Below are positions 1 through 12,207 of a DNA stretch of 64,000 nt, one piece after another. Source of the stretch: Notolepis coatsorum (Eukaryota; Chordata; Actinopteri; Aulopiformes; Paralepididae); contig OZ020588.1 in assembly GCA_963971535.1 (NCBI GenBank), positions 120,077,005-120,141,004 of the forward strand, given 5' to 3'. The notes under the pieces were generated by a model. That model did not search any database and was not told the origin of the DNA. It saw only the letters and a list, made by a program, of their open reading frames with translations. Made by a program: the position numbers and the translations under genes. Position 1 is the stretch's first letter. Every line of letters begins with the position of its first letter.

Positions 1-133
1 CACCTACCTCTCACAGAGGAGGACTCATGTGTTACTGCTCTTACCATGTGAATAAAGAAACCACGCCAGTTAAAGGCAAAAAATGGAAACCATGCCTCTT
101 GACCACATTATTGTCGCCCTATAGCCGGATTCT
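1..133 (+). repeat. 5' LTR portion of the copia fossil
   Basis: This stretch matches 5464-5508 plus 6974-7063 of the 3' LTR. The 16-bp sequence cctatagccggattct at its end (118-133) recurs at 3408-3423 and is the target duplication of the L1 inserted here. Confidence 0.85.
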
Positions 134-3100
134 TTTTTTTGTATTTTATTTTTTTATTATTTTTTAAACAAACATATAAACAAACATGACAACACACGAT
201 AAGATATACAAGCATTAATTGTCAGGGCACATCCAATGAGATCACCTTTTAGTTAGTTGTTTTATATAAGATATACCCATAATACCTGTTATCTAAAAAA
301 AAAACCTACACAGCCTACAAAACCTGCTCAGCTCGAACCCCCCCCTCCCGGACCCCACCTTGAGAAGTACCTCCACTATCCCTCGCACCTAACCAGACAC
401 TACCATTATAAGCTAGCTTTTATTCTCTCCACCACTTCTAACCACATTGACATTTTGGATTCATTGAGACCCAGAATTCTTGCTGTAGATATTTCATGGT
501 AAATTACATCGAGATATGTAAGAAACCAAACTTTACGGCACATTTTTTCCGGTTGAAACCAGCGTGATGCGATCAGCTTTTTGGCTACTGTGATACCCGA
601 TAAAACCAATCTCTTTAGCTGTGGATTCACTGCAAACTCAAAAACATCATTCAACAGCAATACCGAGGGGTGTACAGGTATATTCCAAGATACGAGTTTT
701 GATATTTGTTGGGTCACATCTTTCCAGAATGCCTTAACTGGTGAGCAGTCCCAATACATGTGCATAAATGTCCCTTCGTCCCCATTTGTACATTGGGTGC
801 ATTTGGAATCTTGTTTGAGCCCCATTCGGCACAGTCTTATAGGAGTCAAGTATGTCCTGTGAATATAGTTAAGATTGATTTGTTGATGATCCGGGTTCCT
901 TGATGTAAGTCGGACATTTGCCCAGGCTCCTTGCCAATCAAAGTCATTTTCCAGGTCTGGTATATCCCTCCTCCAGACAGAGTCAAGTTGGAGGGTTTCA
1001 TACGAGGACGTTAGTAATTGATGATAAAATTCTGAAACAAAACCTCTCGATGTCTCTCTTGAGTAGAAGAATTTGTGTTATCTGTGGTGTTCAATTGGTC
1101 TGTCTAATGGAACACTGTGAGACTTCAAACATAGCTCTAACTGTTTGTGAAAAAGCCATGTGGACTTGGTGAGATTAAATTTTTTGCGTATTTCTTTATC
1201 ACTACAAAAACCCTGTTTGTTAAAAACATCCCCTAATGAGTGTATGCCTTGCTCTTCCCATATAGGGAATCTTATAGGTCGTTTTCCAATTAAGAGAGCA
1301 TTGTTATTGAATAAGGGAGTATGATTGTGCCATTCTTGTAGGTTAGGATTTTTTTTTTGTGATTCACGCCATATCCGGATCGCATGAGTAATTATGGGGC
1401 CAAATTTTCGTTCACAGTGCTTGATTGGTAGTTTAGTGTATGCTATGTCCTTCAGTCTATGTGGGGCTACTATGTTTTCTTCTATTTTTCTCCAAGATGC
1501 TAATGCTTGGGAGTCAAACCATGTTGTCCCTAAAATATAGGAAAAAATCTGGAAATGCCATGCCACCATCTGCTTTATTTCTCTGTGCGGTGGATCTTTT
1601 TATACGTGGTGGTTTGTTATTCCAAATAAATTTGTATGTGGAGGAGTGTAATCTTTTCCAGTAACCCTCTGGAGGGAGTAACGGTAGCATTGAACAGAAG
1701 AAGTTGATTTTAGGTAGTACATCCATCTTAACTATTGATATCCGTGCTTGTACTGTGTTTTTAAGTTTTGCCCATCTATCAAGGTTGTCTTTGATTTTGT
1801 TTTGGATTTTTGTGTAGTTGTGCTTCACCGTTTGTCTTATGGTAGGGAATATTTCCACTCCCAAGCATCTGAAATGTTTTACCATCGGTATCTGTCCTGG
1901 GAGGGTTGTATCTTTTTTTGCAGGGGTGTTAAGTGGAAGGAAAGCCGACTTCGGCCAATTTATCTTAAATCCCGATAAATCACCCAAAGTCCTCAATCAA
2001 CTTGAGCAGATGAGGCAATGTGGTGTTGGGGTTTTTCATGAACAATATTACATCGTCCGCATATAAACAAATTTTTTGTTGTGTGCCCTTGATTACGATA
2101 GGTTCTATGGATTGGGATTGTCTTATATATTGTGCTAAAGGCTCTAATGATAGATTGAACAGTCCGGGACTAAGAGGACAACCCTGTCTGGCAGAGCGTG
2201 ATACCGGAAATATTTCAGAGATGATTGTGCCTGTTGTAATCATGGCCGATGGGTCTTTGTATAATACTTTAATCATATCGATGAATCCTTTTCCTAACCC
2301 CATCCTTTCTAGCACTGCCCACAGATACGACCATTCCAGCCTGTCAAAGGCCTTCATAGCATCCAGGGACAGCATCGCCTTAGGTATGGTGTCCTCCTTG
2401 TCGGCATCAAGTACGTGCAGTATACGTCTTATGTTCTCAGTGATCAGGCGGCCTCCTATGAAGCCAGTTTGGTCCGGGTGAACTAAAGACGTCATATGCT
2501 TTTGTAATCTGATGGCTAATACCTTAGAGTACAGTTTGATATCTGTTCCGAGGAGGCTTAAAGGTCTATAACTACCGCACTCGTTGGGGTCTTTGTCTTT
2601 TTTAAGGAGGACTGTTATGAGTGCAATATTGTCAATTTTATGGAAGTTCCCCTCCTTGACTGAGTATAAGATCATATTTAGTAATAAGGGGCCAATTATG
2701 TCCCAACAAGAAAGGTACATTTCTGATGGGAAACCGTCTCTTCCTGGAGCCTTACCACTTTTCATTGCGGTTATGGCCTTCTTGAGTTCCTCTAGTGTGA
2801 TCGGTATTTCTAACTGTTTAGCGTCATCCTCTGAAAGTTTAGGGAGAATAATTTGATTAAGAAATGTGTCCATTTTGTTTTGATCGAAGGTCATTTCTGA
2901 TTTATATAAGTCGGAGTAGAATACTTTGAATGTATCGTTTATTTTTACAGGATCTGTTACAAGCACTTGTTGTGCTCTAATGGTAGTTATATCTGCAAAT
3001 GTTGCATTAATTCTTAATCGCATGGCTAATAGGTGGCTGGGTTTGGAACCATGGGAGTACTGCTGTTGTCTTGTGCTGCGTATTTGTATTTCCGATTGTT

Positions 3101-3407
3101 GTCTGTATATGGCATTGATCTCTATTTTTAGTACGTTAACTTGATTTTCTAGTCGAGTTGAGTTGTTGTATTTCAGAGAATTAAATAACGTTGAGTAAAG
3201 CGTTTCCAGCTCATCCAGTTTTGTGCTTTGATTCTTGCGCATTTTGGAGGAAAAGCTATCCGTGAAGTCTTTGATCATTCCCTTTACCGACATCCATATT
3301 ATTCTGGGGTCTTGCACCGAGTTTGCATTCTCCCGTTGGAATACTATAAGAGCTTCTTTGAGTTGTGTAATGAATTCCTTGTTGTTAAGCAGCAACGAGT
3401 TAAATCG
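134..3407 (-). mobile_element. L1-clade LINE, 5'-truncated, inserted in the copia LTR
   Basis: An L1 retrotransposon on the minus strand, flanked by a 16-bp target-site duplication (118-133 and 3408-3423). Its 3' end carries an A-rich tail, seen on the plus strand as a T-rich run near 132-165. It is truncated within ORF2, so the endonuclease domain and ORF1 are absent. Truncation at the 5' end with a long duplication and an A-rich tail is typical of target-primed reverse transcription. Because it sits inside the copia LTR, it arrived after that element. Confidence 0.93.
406..3407 (-). pseudogene. L1 ORF2 reverse transcriptase remnant
   Basis: Reverse transcriptase and C-terminal part of L1 ORF2. 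The long frame at 1980-3407 starts with RFNSLLLNNKEF, which aligns with the region after the endonuclease. It contains GKAPGRDGFPSEMY, SYRPLSLLGTDIK, HPDQTGFIGGR, LSLDAMKAFDRLEWSY (motif A), RQGCPLSPGLFNLSLEPLA (motif B) and LYADDVILF (motif C, catalytic YADD). The downstream parts lie in other frames (1514-1996, 1078-1569 and 406-849), so at least three frameshifts separate them. The last part has the cysteine-rich segment typical of L1 C-termini (CTQCTNGDEGTFMHMYWDC). The RT core is well preserved but the gene cannot be functional. Confidence 0.93.
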
Positions 3408-3574
3408 CCTATAGCCGGATTCTGTCAAGAGGTTATGGGCCCAGATAACGCCGGGGCGAAATAATAAGGGTAGCAAGTTTAGCTAAAGTATAGGCTAGGT
3501 TAGCACCGGGAGTACCACGTGGCTAGACGCTAGGCCAACAGGAGCAAAAGCTACGCCCACCATCAAAGAGCAAC

Positions 3575-4320
3575 ATGGAATCCAACACGATGATCCTGCG
3601 CGTCAAGAGGAAGCGGGGCACCGACCCCACCGACGAGGAGGCGGCACCGGGGGAGAGGGAGCCTGCTGAGCACAACGGAGGCGAGGGGGAGAACCCCGTC
3701 CTAGAACTCGTGGTGACCAAAGGAAGGAGCAAATGGCCCTCGTTTAATGGGAAGGCAGAGGACTACGAGCTCTGGGAAGAGCGCATGCTATGCTGCATGC
3801 ACGGTGCGGGATTGAAGGAGACGATCCTGGCAGCCCCCACGGGAGACCTGACGGCGGAAGAGCAAGCCCTGGACAACCAGCGTAACGCAGACGCGTACTG
3901 TGAGTTAGCGCCACTGCTCGACGACACCAGCTTGGGGCTGATATTCCGCGACACTAAAGACAAAGGCAGAGAAAGCCTGGAGGTGTTGAGAGAGCATTAC
4001 ATCGGGCGAGGAAGACCCCGAGTCGTGGCCCTCCACATAGCACTAACGACCCTGAAGAAGGGGCACACCGAGACTGTGACCAAATACGTCAACAGAGCGG
4101 AGCAGATCACAACGCCATTGAGGAGTGCCGGAGAAGCACCAAGCGATGGGCTAATGATGGCGATGATGATGAGAGGACTACCGGAGCTGTACAAACCATT
4201 CACACTCCTGGTAACACACGGTTCAGCGGACATGACGCTGGGACAGTTCAAGGCCAAGTTAAGAAATTTCGAGGCCTCAGAAGATACCCACCCAGCCGCC
4301 GCAGAGGCGGGAGAGAGATG
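3575..4320 (+). pseudogene. copia fossil, gag-like region
   Basis: Gag-like coding region of the copia fossil. It starts with an ATG in good context and carries the copia gag-type segments WPSFNGKAEDYELWEERM and TLKKGHTETVTKYVNRAEQI (UBN2-like capsid region). It lies directly after the leader. Part of a fossil element; not functional. Confidence 0.7.
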
Positions 4321-5205
4321 CTCTCCTCCAGATTCAAAATGAAAGACCTTGGGAGGTTAAAGCATTTTCTAGGTATGGACTTTGAACAGTCTGCCAATTG
4401 TGTAAAAATATCCCAGAAGAGATATGTGGAAAAGATCCTGAAATGTTTTGACATGCAAGAATGTAGATCAAGGGAAACACCATGTGATCAAAAACTAGAC
4501 TATCAGGAGGATGCTCAGAAACTGACAGATGTAAAAATGTACAGAGAAGCTGTGGGTAGCCTCATTTATTTAACAACATGTACTCGCCCTGACCTATGTT
4601 TTGTAGTGAGTAAACTGTCACAGCATTTCGCTGACCCCACAGAGGAGCATTGGATTACAGCAAAACATGTCTTTCATTATCTTAAAGGTACAGCAGACAA
4701 ACAACTGTGTTTCAGAAATAGCAGCGAGGGTCTAGGACTTAAAGCCTACAGTGATGCAGACTGGGCAGCTGACACCACAGATAGAAGGAGTACCACAGGA
4801 TATTGTGTGAGTTTGAACGCAGACAGCTCACTGGTTTCGTGGAAAACAAAGAAGCAGCCCACAGTGGCACTATCAACTTGTGAAGCCGAATATATGGCTC
4901 TAGCTATGACCATACAGGAGTATATTTATCTGGAACAACTGCTCGAAGGGATGGATACCTATGTATATAAGAAGACTGTTGTTTACGAGGACAACCAGGG
5001 AACCATTGCGATTGCTAGAAACCCTGTGTGCCGACAGAAATGTAAACATGTCGATATAAAATATAATTTCATCAGATCTGTCATCAAAGAAGAAAGGATG
5101 ACACTGATTTATTGTCCAACGGACGACATGGTAGCAGACGCTATGACGAAACCTGCTTCCAAATTGAAATTGAAGAGATTTGCAGAGGTCATGTTTGGTG
5201 TGTAG
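4321..5205 (+). pseudogene. copia fossil, reverse transcriptase C-terminus and RNase H
   Basis: C-terminal RT and RNase H region of copia pol. Visible signatures include MKDLGRLKHFLGMDF, YREAVGSLIYLTTCTRPDL, LKAYSDADWAADTTDRRST (RNase H), STCEAEYMAL and KHVDIKYNFI. This gene order, with RNase H at the end of pol just before the 3' LTR, is diagnostic of Ty1/copia. Part of a fossil copy. Confidence 0.9.
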
Positions 5206-5509
5206 ATATTGACTGCCATATTCTTTGATGTTTTTGGATTATATTATTTCTTTTGTAAAATGTTTTTCGAAGAAGTTATCCAGTATGTTAATACAACCCT
5301 AAGTGGGAGTGTTGAAGTCAGAGGTTCTATGTAGGATTGTTATTAACTGTCTAACTGTATATATAACTGTTTCCACTAGAGGGCGCTCTAGGCGGAGCTA
5401 CTCAAGACACCACCAGGTGGCGAGTATAAATAGATATGTCTCCTCCTACTCGACCTCTCTCCCCCACCTACCTCTCACAGAGGAGGACTCATGTGTTACT
5501 GCTCTTACC

Positions 5510-6495
5510 TGGACAAGAGGCAGGGGAACTATGTGAGAATGCTGTTCATCGACTACAGCTCAGCATTCAATACCATAGTCCCCTCCAAACTCATAGCCAA
5601 GCTCAGGGACCTGGGCTTGAACTATGACCTCTGCCAGTGGGTCTTGGACTTCCTGACGGGCAGACCCCAGGTGGTAAGAGCCGGCAACTGCACCTCCTCA
5701 TCCATCACGCTCAACATAGGGGCCCCCCAGGGCTGTGTTCTGAGCCCCCTCCTCTACTCCCTGTACACACATGACTGCGTAGCACAGCGGAACAACAACA
5801 CCATCATCAAATTTGCTGATGACACAGTAGTGGTGGGCCTGATCTCTGCCAACGACGAAAGGGCCTACCTGGAAGAGGTAGAGAACCTGTCACAGTGGTG
5901 TCAGGAGAACTGCCTCTCCCTGAACGTCAGCAAAACAAAAGAGATGATTGTGGACTTCAGGAGGTCGGGGGTCAAGGACTACAGCCCCCTCAGCATCGAC
6001 GGGGCACCGGTTGAGAGAGTGAACAGTTTCAAGTACCTCGGAGCCCACATATCCGAGGACTTGACATGGACCACACACATTGACAGTGTTGTGAAGAAGG
6101 CACGACAACGCCTCTACTTCCTCAGGCGCCTAAGGAAGTTCCAAGTCAGTCAGAAGATCCTTAGGAACTTCTACTCATGTACAATAGAGAGCATCCTGAC
6201 CGGCAACATCACCTCCTGGTTTGGGAATAGCACTGCACAAGACCGTAGCAGACTACAAAGAGTGACACGTTCAGCCGAACGCACAATTGGAGGGGGGCTT
6301 CCCACCCTCCAGAACATTTACAACAAGCGGTGCAAGGGGAAGGCTAAGAGAATTATTAAGGACTCGAGCCACCCGAACAACTGCCTCTTTGAACTGCTGC
6401 GGTCAGGCAAGCGATACCGGAGTCTTAAGGCGAGCACAGAAAGACTCAGAAGAAGCTTCTATCCCCAGGCCATCAGGCTGCTAAACGAACAATAA
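5510..6495 (+). pseudogene. L2-group reverse transcriptase, N-terminally truncated but open
   Basis: One uninterrupted frame of about 325 codons. It contains [11 protein letters not shown] (motif A), [19 protein letters not shown] (motif B), [13 protein letters not shown] (motif C, FADD), then [33 protein letters not shown] and the C-terminal [19 protein letters not shown] before the stop. The endonuclease and the RT fingers are missing because of the 5' truncation, so no functional enzyme is expected. The lack of frameshifts suggests a fairly young insertion. The apparent start codon belongs to the LTR and not to the LINE. Confidence 0.92.
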
Positions 6496-6971
6496 TCACT
6501 ATGCAACAACCATCAAATGCACACAGCACACACACCCACACTCACTTAAACAAACAACACACTGCAGCAGCACCCACTCTCCACACTTTAGATCACCTAA
6601 ACACACTTTACACTTTATATTTATTGGTAAAGGATTTGCACTACAACTCGTACACCTTACTGTAAATTGCACCTAAATTGTACCTCATCCCATTTCTCCA
6701 TTTCTGCCTTGCACTATATAGTATTGTATATTAGTACACTGCACAGTATTGTATATTGTATGGTAACTACGTCTATTCTGCATCGAACATTGTACATATG
6801 TCTAAACTGAACACTGTGACCTCATTTTTTTTACTTCTAATTTTACTATGTTCTTTTATTTCATACTTATCTTGTCTTGCACAGTCTCTGGAGCGCAACA
6901 GTAAGAAGCATTTTGTATAAAAGTATTCTGTACTTCTGTATGACAACTATTAAAGAAACTTGAACTTGAAA
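5510..6971 (+). mobile_element. L2/CR1-group LINE, 5'-truncated
   Basis: A 1.46-kb LINE inserted in the copia 3' LTR with a short target duplication cttacc (5504-5509 and 6972-6977). It has the C-terminal two thirds of the RT and a full 3' UTR ending in ACTTGAACTTGAAAC. The same 3' end recurs at 56437-57040 and, as an inverted pair, inside the two long hAT copies. This is the youngest event in the copia locus after the L1, or of similar age. Confidence 0.9.
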
Positions 6972-7084
6972 CTTACCATGTGAATAAAGAAACCACGCCA
7001 GTTAAAGACTAAAGATGGAAACCATGCCTCTTGACCACATTATTGTCGCCCTATAGCCGGATTCTGTCAACAGGGTAAATCAAT

Positions 7085-7368
7085 AGGTTATAACTATAAC
7101 CAAGTTCTGTGAGTAATGGTGACGCTCGGCGTCACTACTGCACTATACCTCGCTCGTGCACGCGCACTGAATAAAAAATTCCACAATGTACCTTTACATC
7201 CCAACATTCGTCTGACCACACCCCTATCAGTTTACCTTCATAAGCAGGTGTGTGGCCACCTACTCGCCTCCTTCCCAAGCTTTCACCACAAGGTGAGATC
7301 AAGGGCTGCAGCGGCGTCTGACGCCGAGCGTCACCATTACTCACAGAACTTGGTTATAGTTATAACCT
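7085..7368. repeat. MITE-like element with 49-bp perfect terminal inverted repeats
   Basis: Positions 7085-7133 and 7320-7368 are perfect reverse complements (49 bp, beginning aggttataactataacc). The middle (about 7131-7280) is almost identical to the reverse complement of 11885-12030, so it derives from the same family as the large neighbouring element. It lies 12 bp after the copia 3' LTR. I do not recognise the family. Confidence 0.8.
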
Positions 7369-9535
7369 ATCGTTCTGTTTCGTAATGGATCTCGCTCGGC
7401 GTCACTACTGCACAAGGGAGGCCGAGCAAGAGCCATCGCCCGACAAATGTACCCCGCTGAGGCCCCCCACAACCATCAGATCGGGGAGGACCGAGCCCCC
7501 CCGACCCTCCCTAATGGAGGATGCCCCCCCTATTGGAGGTTCACGGGAGGGCGACGGATCCGACCGTGCGAAGAGGCACTCAAGCAACTCAACGCACAGG
7601 GTGAGCAGACCGTGGCTTGACCCCACGACTACACACACGCACAACCCGCATGCCACCTGGGAACGAACGGAAGGAACAACCTCGTTACTGCCCCCAGAAT
7701 CACAGGGTCAAGAGCAAACCCAACCCCGTGGCAAGGCCGTAGCAGTGGAGCGCGAAGGAAGACCCAGACCCACTGAAGGGACTGGAACCCCTGGAAAACG
7801 GGGGCTCGGAGAGGTCAATGACGCCAGGCATCAAGACCCCACCAGGCGGTCACTTAGTGACACCGCCCCCCACATCGCCAGCGTATTCGGATAAGGCCCC
7901 TCCAAGAGCGGGCCCTTTCCCCCCAATAGCACACCACCTGGCACACTGACCCTGCAGAACAGGCAGTCAGCATGGCCGTAAGCACACAAAAAAGGTTAAC
8001 CAACGGAAGCAGGCAGCGCACCGGGGAAACCAGGCAACAGGCTGTAACCTGAGCATGGAGCACTGCGGACTTGGACAGGCGCCAAAGGAGTCAGCTGAAA
8101 ACAGCCCCCCCGGCGGAAGGGGCGTATGCTGGCGTTGTTGCATGACAAAGCCTCCAGAGGGGTTGAGGCAGAGAAGGCTGACATGGTTGGCAGACGTCAT
8201 GAACGTGCAGGGGCACACTCAACCGGGTAACCCGGGAGTTGACACTGCTCCAACACACCAGGGAATCAACCACCCTGTCGTTACCCTATGCGGTGGTTGT
8301 TCCTATAACCCCTCAAGAAAAAACTCCAAAACACACCTGCGGGCATAACTGGCTATACCGCAGTACAAGTGTTTCAGTTTTCAAAAAAGGGTTATTCCAG
8401 GCCTACGGGTCGACGAAACATTACTTCGGACCGGGTCCAGCGGCACGGGAAGCACAGGGTTACCAGAGGAGGTCCAAGACCACCCCAACAGCCCCCTCTT
8501 CGCCACGCGTGAGAGAGGAGCAAAAAGAATGGAGAACCAGCCCTAAGCACACCGCACTTGGTATTCCCAGGCGGTCTCCCAACCAAGTACTAACCAGGAG
8601 CGAACCTGCGTAGCGGCCGAGATCGGACGAGATCTGGCGTGTACAGGTTGGCATGGCGGTAAGCCATTACGATAGTGCAGATTACAATATGTACCCAACA
8701 AGAGTCTCCATAGCGCCTAACCCTGTGACACCCGGACCGACCTGGCATTTTCCCCCCCGAAAAAAGCACAAGTCCCTCAGGGTACCAGAACAGCAGATCT
8801 GCATCCCCGGCGGACAACGGGTTAACTGACCTGGACCAGCGTGACCAGACCAGTCCCGTGTCCTAACCACGCCGACATGCCCACTCCAGGAGAGGGGGTA
8901 GGTATGCGTGTCGATCTAAAACATGAAAAGAGGGCGCCACCCAGACGGTCCTCATTTAGGCCGTGCTCAGTGGCCCACCCCAAGGGCGTTACATCCCCCA
9001 GATATGAACGAGAATTCATCGAGACAACCTAGTAAACTGGCGCTCGGAAGAGACAAAACTCCATCCCAGTTGCCCTATAAAAACGCTGTTTTAACAAGCA
9101 ACCAAGGCGCACTTAGCCCCTGTGTGATTCTGTCACAGAAACACACCTGAGCCAGCACTATGTATGCGTCGAGACCCAAACACATCAATGGATAGTCTAG
9201 CAAGACACCAAACATTGTTCCTCCAAGTCGCCTGGGAGAACGACACGGAGCCGTCGTGCTTCATGTACCTTCCTCTTTTTATTTAAAAAAGAAAGAACAC
9301 AGACCGACGAATCCCTCGTGACGCCGCTGAGGGTAAAAATAGTTTACATTTTTACATCCCACCACCCTCCTATAGGGAGGAGACGGAAATCCCCAGAGAG
9401 ACTTCCCACGCGAGCTGTATAGATTGAAAAGAATATATTGCAACATTGAGCCATGTAAAATGTTGGTTTAGGGCTCTCGAATTGAATCGAATACACACAC
9501 AATAGAGCAGGACTCCTTTTTGAAGTTCTACTCAC

Positions 9536-9748
9536 CTTGACAATCTGAGGAGGATGCTCTGCACTCTGAGGAGGCTCCCTCACATGGAAGGAGAGTCCTA
9601 ACTCACAGAAGGCCCGAGTAGGAGCTTCGTGATGAGGAGCACTCCCTGAAACAGACCCATCATATGGACCTGAACAGCTCACGGAAGTCTTACCAACAGA
9701 GACGCGCACAGTGACGTACTCTATGGCGGGGGAATTTCTGCGGTGCAC
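9536..9748 (-). other. possible coding exon, unknown
   Basis: An open minus-strand stretch that ends at a consensus donor (caag|gtgagt, donor at 9530-9535). It reads GPYDGSVSGSAPHHEA and LGLSFHVREPPQSAEH. I do not recognise the product. It lies inside the large inverted-repeat segment and could be an exon of its gene, or chance in GC-rich DNA. Confidence 0.2.
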
Positions 9749-11651
9749 ACGCCCAATATTCTAGGGCGTGGGACCAGGAAACTCCCCCCCCCCCCCTCTT
9801 ACCCTGTAACATGCCGAACAGCAACGTGACAGGAACCTTGAAGGACAGGAGGTTGTAACCCCTGCCCATCAAAAGGGGAGGAAAGGATTATCAGTTCACC
9901 CCTTTACGACCCCACACCCATGATACGATGTAATGACAAAAAAGAGTATGACACAGTCACAGTCAGCTACATGAAGTGTCTAACAGCTTCACACAGCTCA
10001 TGTGCTAACCTGCTATCTGATTTTTACTAAGGAAAAAACACAGAATAGAGAGGGCCCCCTTAAGAGCCCCGGTACCAGACTTATACATGTGCTTCTGTGG
10101 CCAACCTAACCCTAGTTGTAGATCACAAGACACACACAACCCTTTATCACCACAAAAAATGGCAATTACACTCTACATAGGAACGCCGTTTTTCACAATG
10201 AGAGAATGAGAGAAATGAGAGCACACACGAAAAGTGACCAAACAATCTTTTCTTTAGGAAAATATAGTTTCTCAAGCGGTTTTAGCACAACCCCAGCAAC
10301 TAAGCTAAGGGTTACATCGTATCCCTACCACACAGTGACACAATATATTGTAAACAACATGTCTGAGAGGAGGGGGGAAGCCCAGGGAACCGGGGGGAAC
10401 ACCTCTCCTACCTTGCCCTTGATACGGCCAGTTGAACAGGTAAACCTGTTCATGTGTGAACACACTGTTCATTGTCATTACAGGCTGAGAAAAGAATTCA
10501 TTCTTCACTCATATGTCACTAAGCATAGCTTTATAGGTTAAATAACCCCCTTAGTTGTGAGTACACGGTACATGAACACACATGATGTTTCTCAACACAA
10601 CAAACCAGATCATTTTTACATATGTAACAATGTAGGAGCTAATACCAGTGACAAGACAATTCACACACAACTCGCGTCGTATCCTAAATGTATTGCAGCA
10701 ACACACGTTTTGGAAAACATCGTTATTACAAAACATTAGAAGGGAAGGAAGAAGACGCGTTTTAAGGTCTGGTCAGGACCTTCCCTACCGAGAGCGTGGA
10801 CCAAGCGAACTGCAGTCTGCTAACAGGGCACCGATAGTAAACACAGCATCCTGTGTTGACGACACGGGCAGCGTCGCTGCTCTACCCCGCCGCTACGATT
10901 CTCCTTGTTGACACAGTCCTCGCCGGCCGGGCTCCGGGTAGGTTCGACTAACATCCTCTGTCAAAGATGACGTCGTAGTCAGAGTGTTTAAAGCATGTTA
11001 TAGTCTCAGAACGTTCAACAGTGTAGCATTAAGCTAACAGCCGAATGGTAAACACAGCGAGCTAACGCCGCAGCTAACAGCTGCGTGGCTAACAGCTGAC
11101 TGGCAGTAGGCCATAACTAGCACGCAAGCTAACCAGCCAACACCTGAACTGTATACAATGACATAACAGCTACACTGCAGACAGGCCGCTGTCCCAATCC
11201 CTTCCCTAACAGGGAAAAGAAAAAGAGATGTTAGAACACAATTTCAACGGTGATCCAGACACACACGGGGCCCTTTGAGCATGGAACTTCCGATAAAGAA
11301 GATCTTATGCCCACATTTCCTCGTTAGGGTAAACTTTCATTTGTATATGAAAGATGGGGCCTACACGGGACAGAGAAGCATCCGCTCTAGAATCCTGGGA
11401 TCACCAGAACCTAGCGCGGGCCACTAGATTAGTCATCATGGGCATCAGGCCAAGATCCTCCGACCACCGTTTTAAGCCGAGCAGAGGACCTTAGCCTGGG
11501 GTCGGCGTTTCGTAAATTGTTAGCTAACCCCCATAGCATCAACAACAACCAGAGCTCGCAATCAAAACAGTACATACCCAACCTGGAACCCACCGCTTCT
11601 CACAACAGTCGGTGTGTCCTACAGTCCAGCTGTGTTGCTGGAGGGTCTTAC

Positions 11652-11910
11652 CCCATCCAGCCGCAGCCAGCAGGATTGTAGTTGGGAGGTGTAGAATGTA
11701 GCTGTGGAGGTGTAGAATGATCATCATCTTCCAGACACTCCAGTAACGAAGACAATATCGCCGTATTTTCTCGAAAATAGTGAGAGAGAAAATAAAGATA
11801 TGATGTCAACGTATCTCTTGTTTTCCAACTTTCTTCTACTAACAACCTCGTCAAGTGGGGATCTACCGAAGGCACTTCCTTGTGGTGAAAGCGAAGAAGG
11901 AGGCGAGTAG
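11652..11910 (-). other. possible first coding exon, unknown
   Basis: A minus-strand open stretch reading inward from the right inverted repeat, including VDPHLTRLLVEESWKTRDTL and LYFLSHYFRENTAILSSLL, with a donor GTAAGA at 11646-11651. The amphipathic leucine-rich composition looks more protein-like than most of this segment. No ATG is visible at its start, and I do not recognise the family. Confidence 0.25.
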
Positions 11911-12131
11911 GTGGCCACACACCTGCTTATGAAGGTAAGCTGATAGGGGTGTGGTCAGACGAATGTTGGGATGTAAAGGTACATTGTGGAATTTTCTATT
12001 CAGTGCGCGTGCACGAGCGAGGTATAGTGCAGTAGTGACGCCGAGCGAGATCCATTACGAAACAGAACTGCAGTGCCGCTCGGCGACCTTGAATAGGTTA
12101 TTAAAATGGAATAAAAGCAATAACAACTTGC

Positions 12132-12191
12132 CACGGATATATCCGTGCTTCTGTCCACAACAGGTGGAATCGAAACACGGAGATCTCCGTG
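12132..12191. promoter_or_regulatory. pair of perfect 16-bp palindromes
   Basis: CACGGATATATCCGTG (12132-12147) and CACGGAGATCTCCGTG (12176-12191) are both perfect palindromes with identical outer arms, 44 bp apart. This could be a paired binding site or remnants of a transposon's inner repeats. Function is unknown. Confidence 0.5.
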
Positions 12192-12207
12192 GTCTGGCGC
12201 CATTGTG

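Larger units (their letters stand above)
1..7072 (+). mobile_element. Ty1/copia-type LTR retrotransposon fossil
   Basis: A copia-order element. The end of a 5' LTR lies at the left edge (1-133, continuing at 3424-3430 after an L1 insertion), followed by a primer-site-like stretch near 3431, a gag-like reading frame, a reverse transcriptase C-terminus with RNase H, a purine-rich tract before 5310, and a 3' LTR (5310-7072) interrupted by an L2-type LINE. The LTR ends read TGTTGA and TCAACA. The two LTR portions are similar but not identical, so the insertion is not very recent. The coding capacity is incomplete and the copy is certainly broken. The 5' boundary lies outside the window. It is older than both LINEs it contains. 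Confidence 0.85.
5310..7072 (+). repeat. 3' LTR of the copia fossil, split by an L2 LINE
   Basis: The LTR starts TGTTGAAGTC after a purine-rich tract and ends TCAACA. Without the inserted LINE it is about 300 bp. A TATA-like tataaat lies near 5424. Confidence 0.85.
7372..12068. mobile_element. large GC-rich segment with 42-bp perfect inverted repeats (putative DNA transposon)
   Basis: Positions 7372-7413 and 12027-12068 are perfect 42-bp reverse complements (starting gttctgtttcgtaatgg). The right end continues inward with a stretch shared with the adjacent small element. About 7.4-9.1 kb is strongly GC-rich with no recognisable coding. From 10.9 to 11.2 kb the motif gctaac recurs many times, as in teleost promoter-like or repeat DNA. 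I see no transposase motif. It could be a non-autonomous transposon or an autonomous one with an unfamiliar spliced gene. No clear target duplication was found. Confidence 0.55.

Noticed and set aside
7385-7894. 170-codon frame in GC-rich DNA
   Set aside because: The composition is low-complexity, Arg/Pro/Thr-rich with no motif, and such frames are expected in GC-rich sequence. Similar frames at 8055-8613 are also left out.
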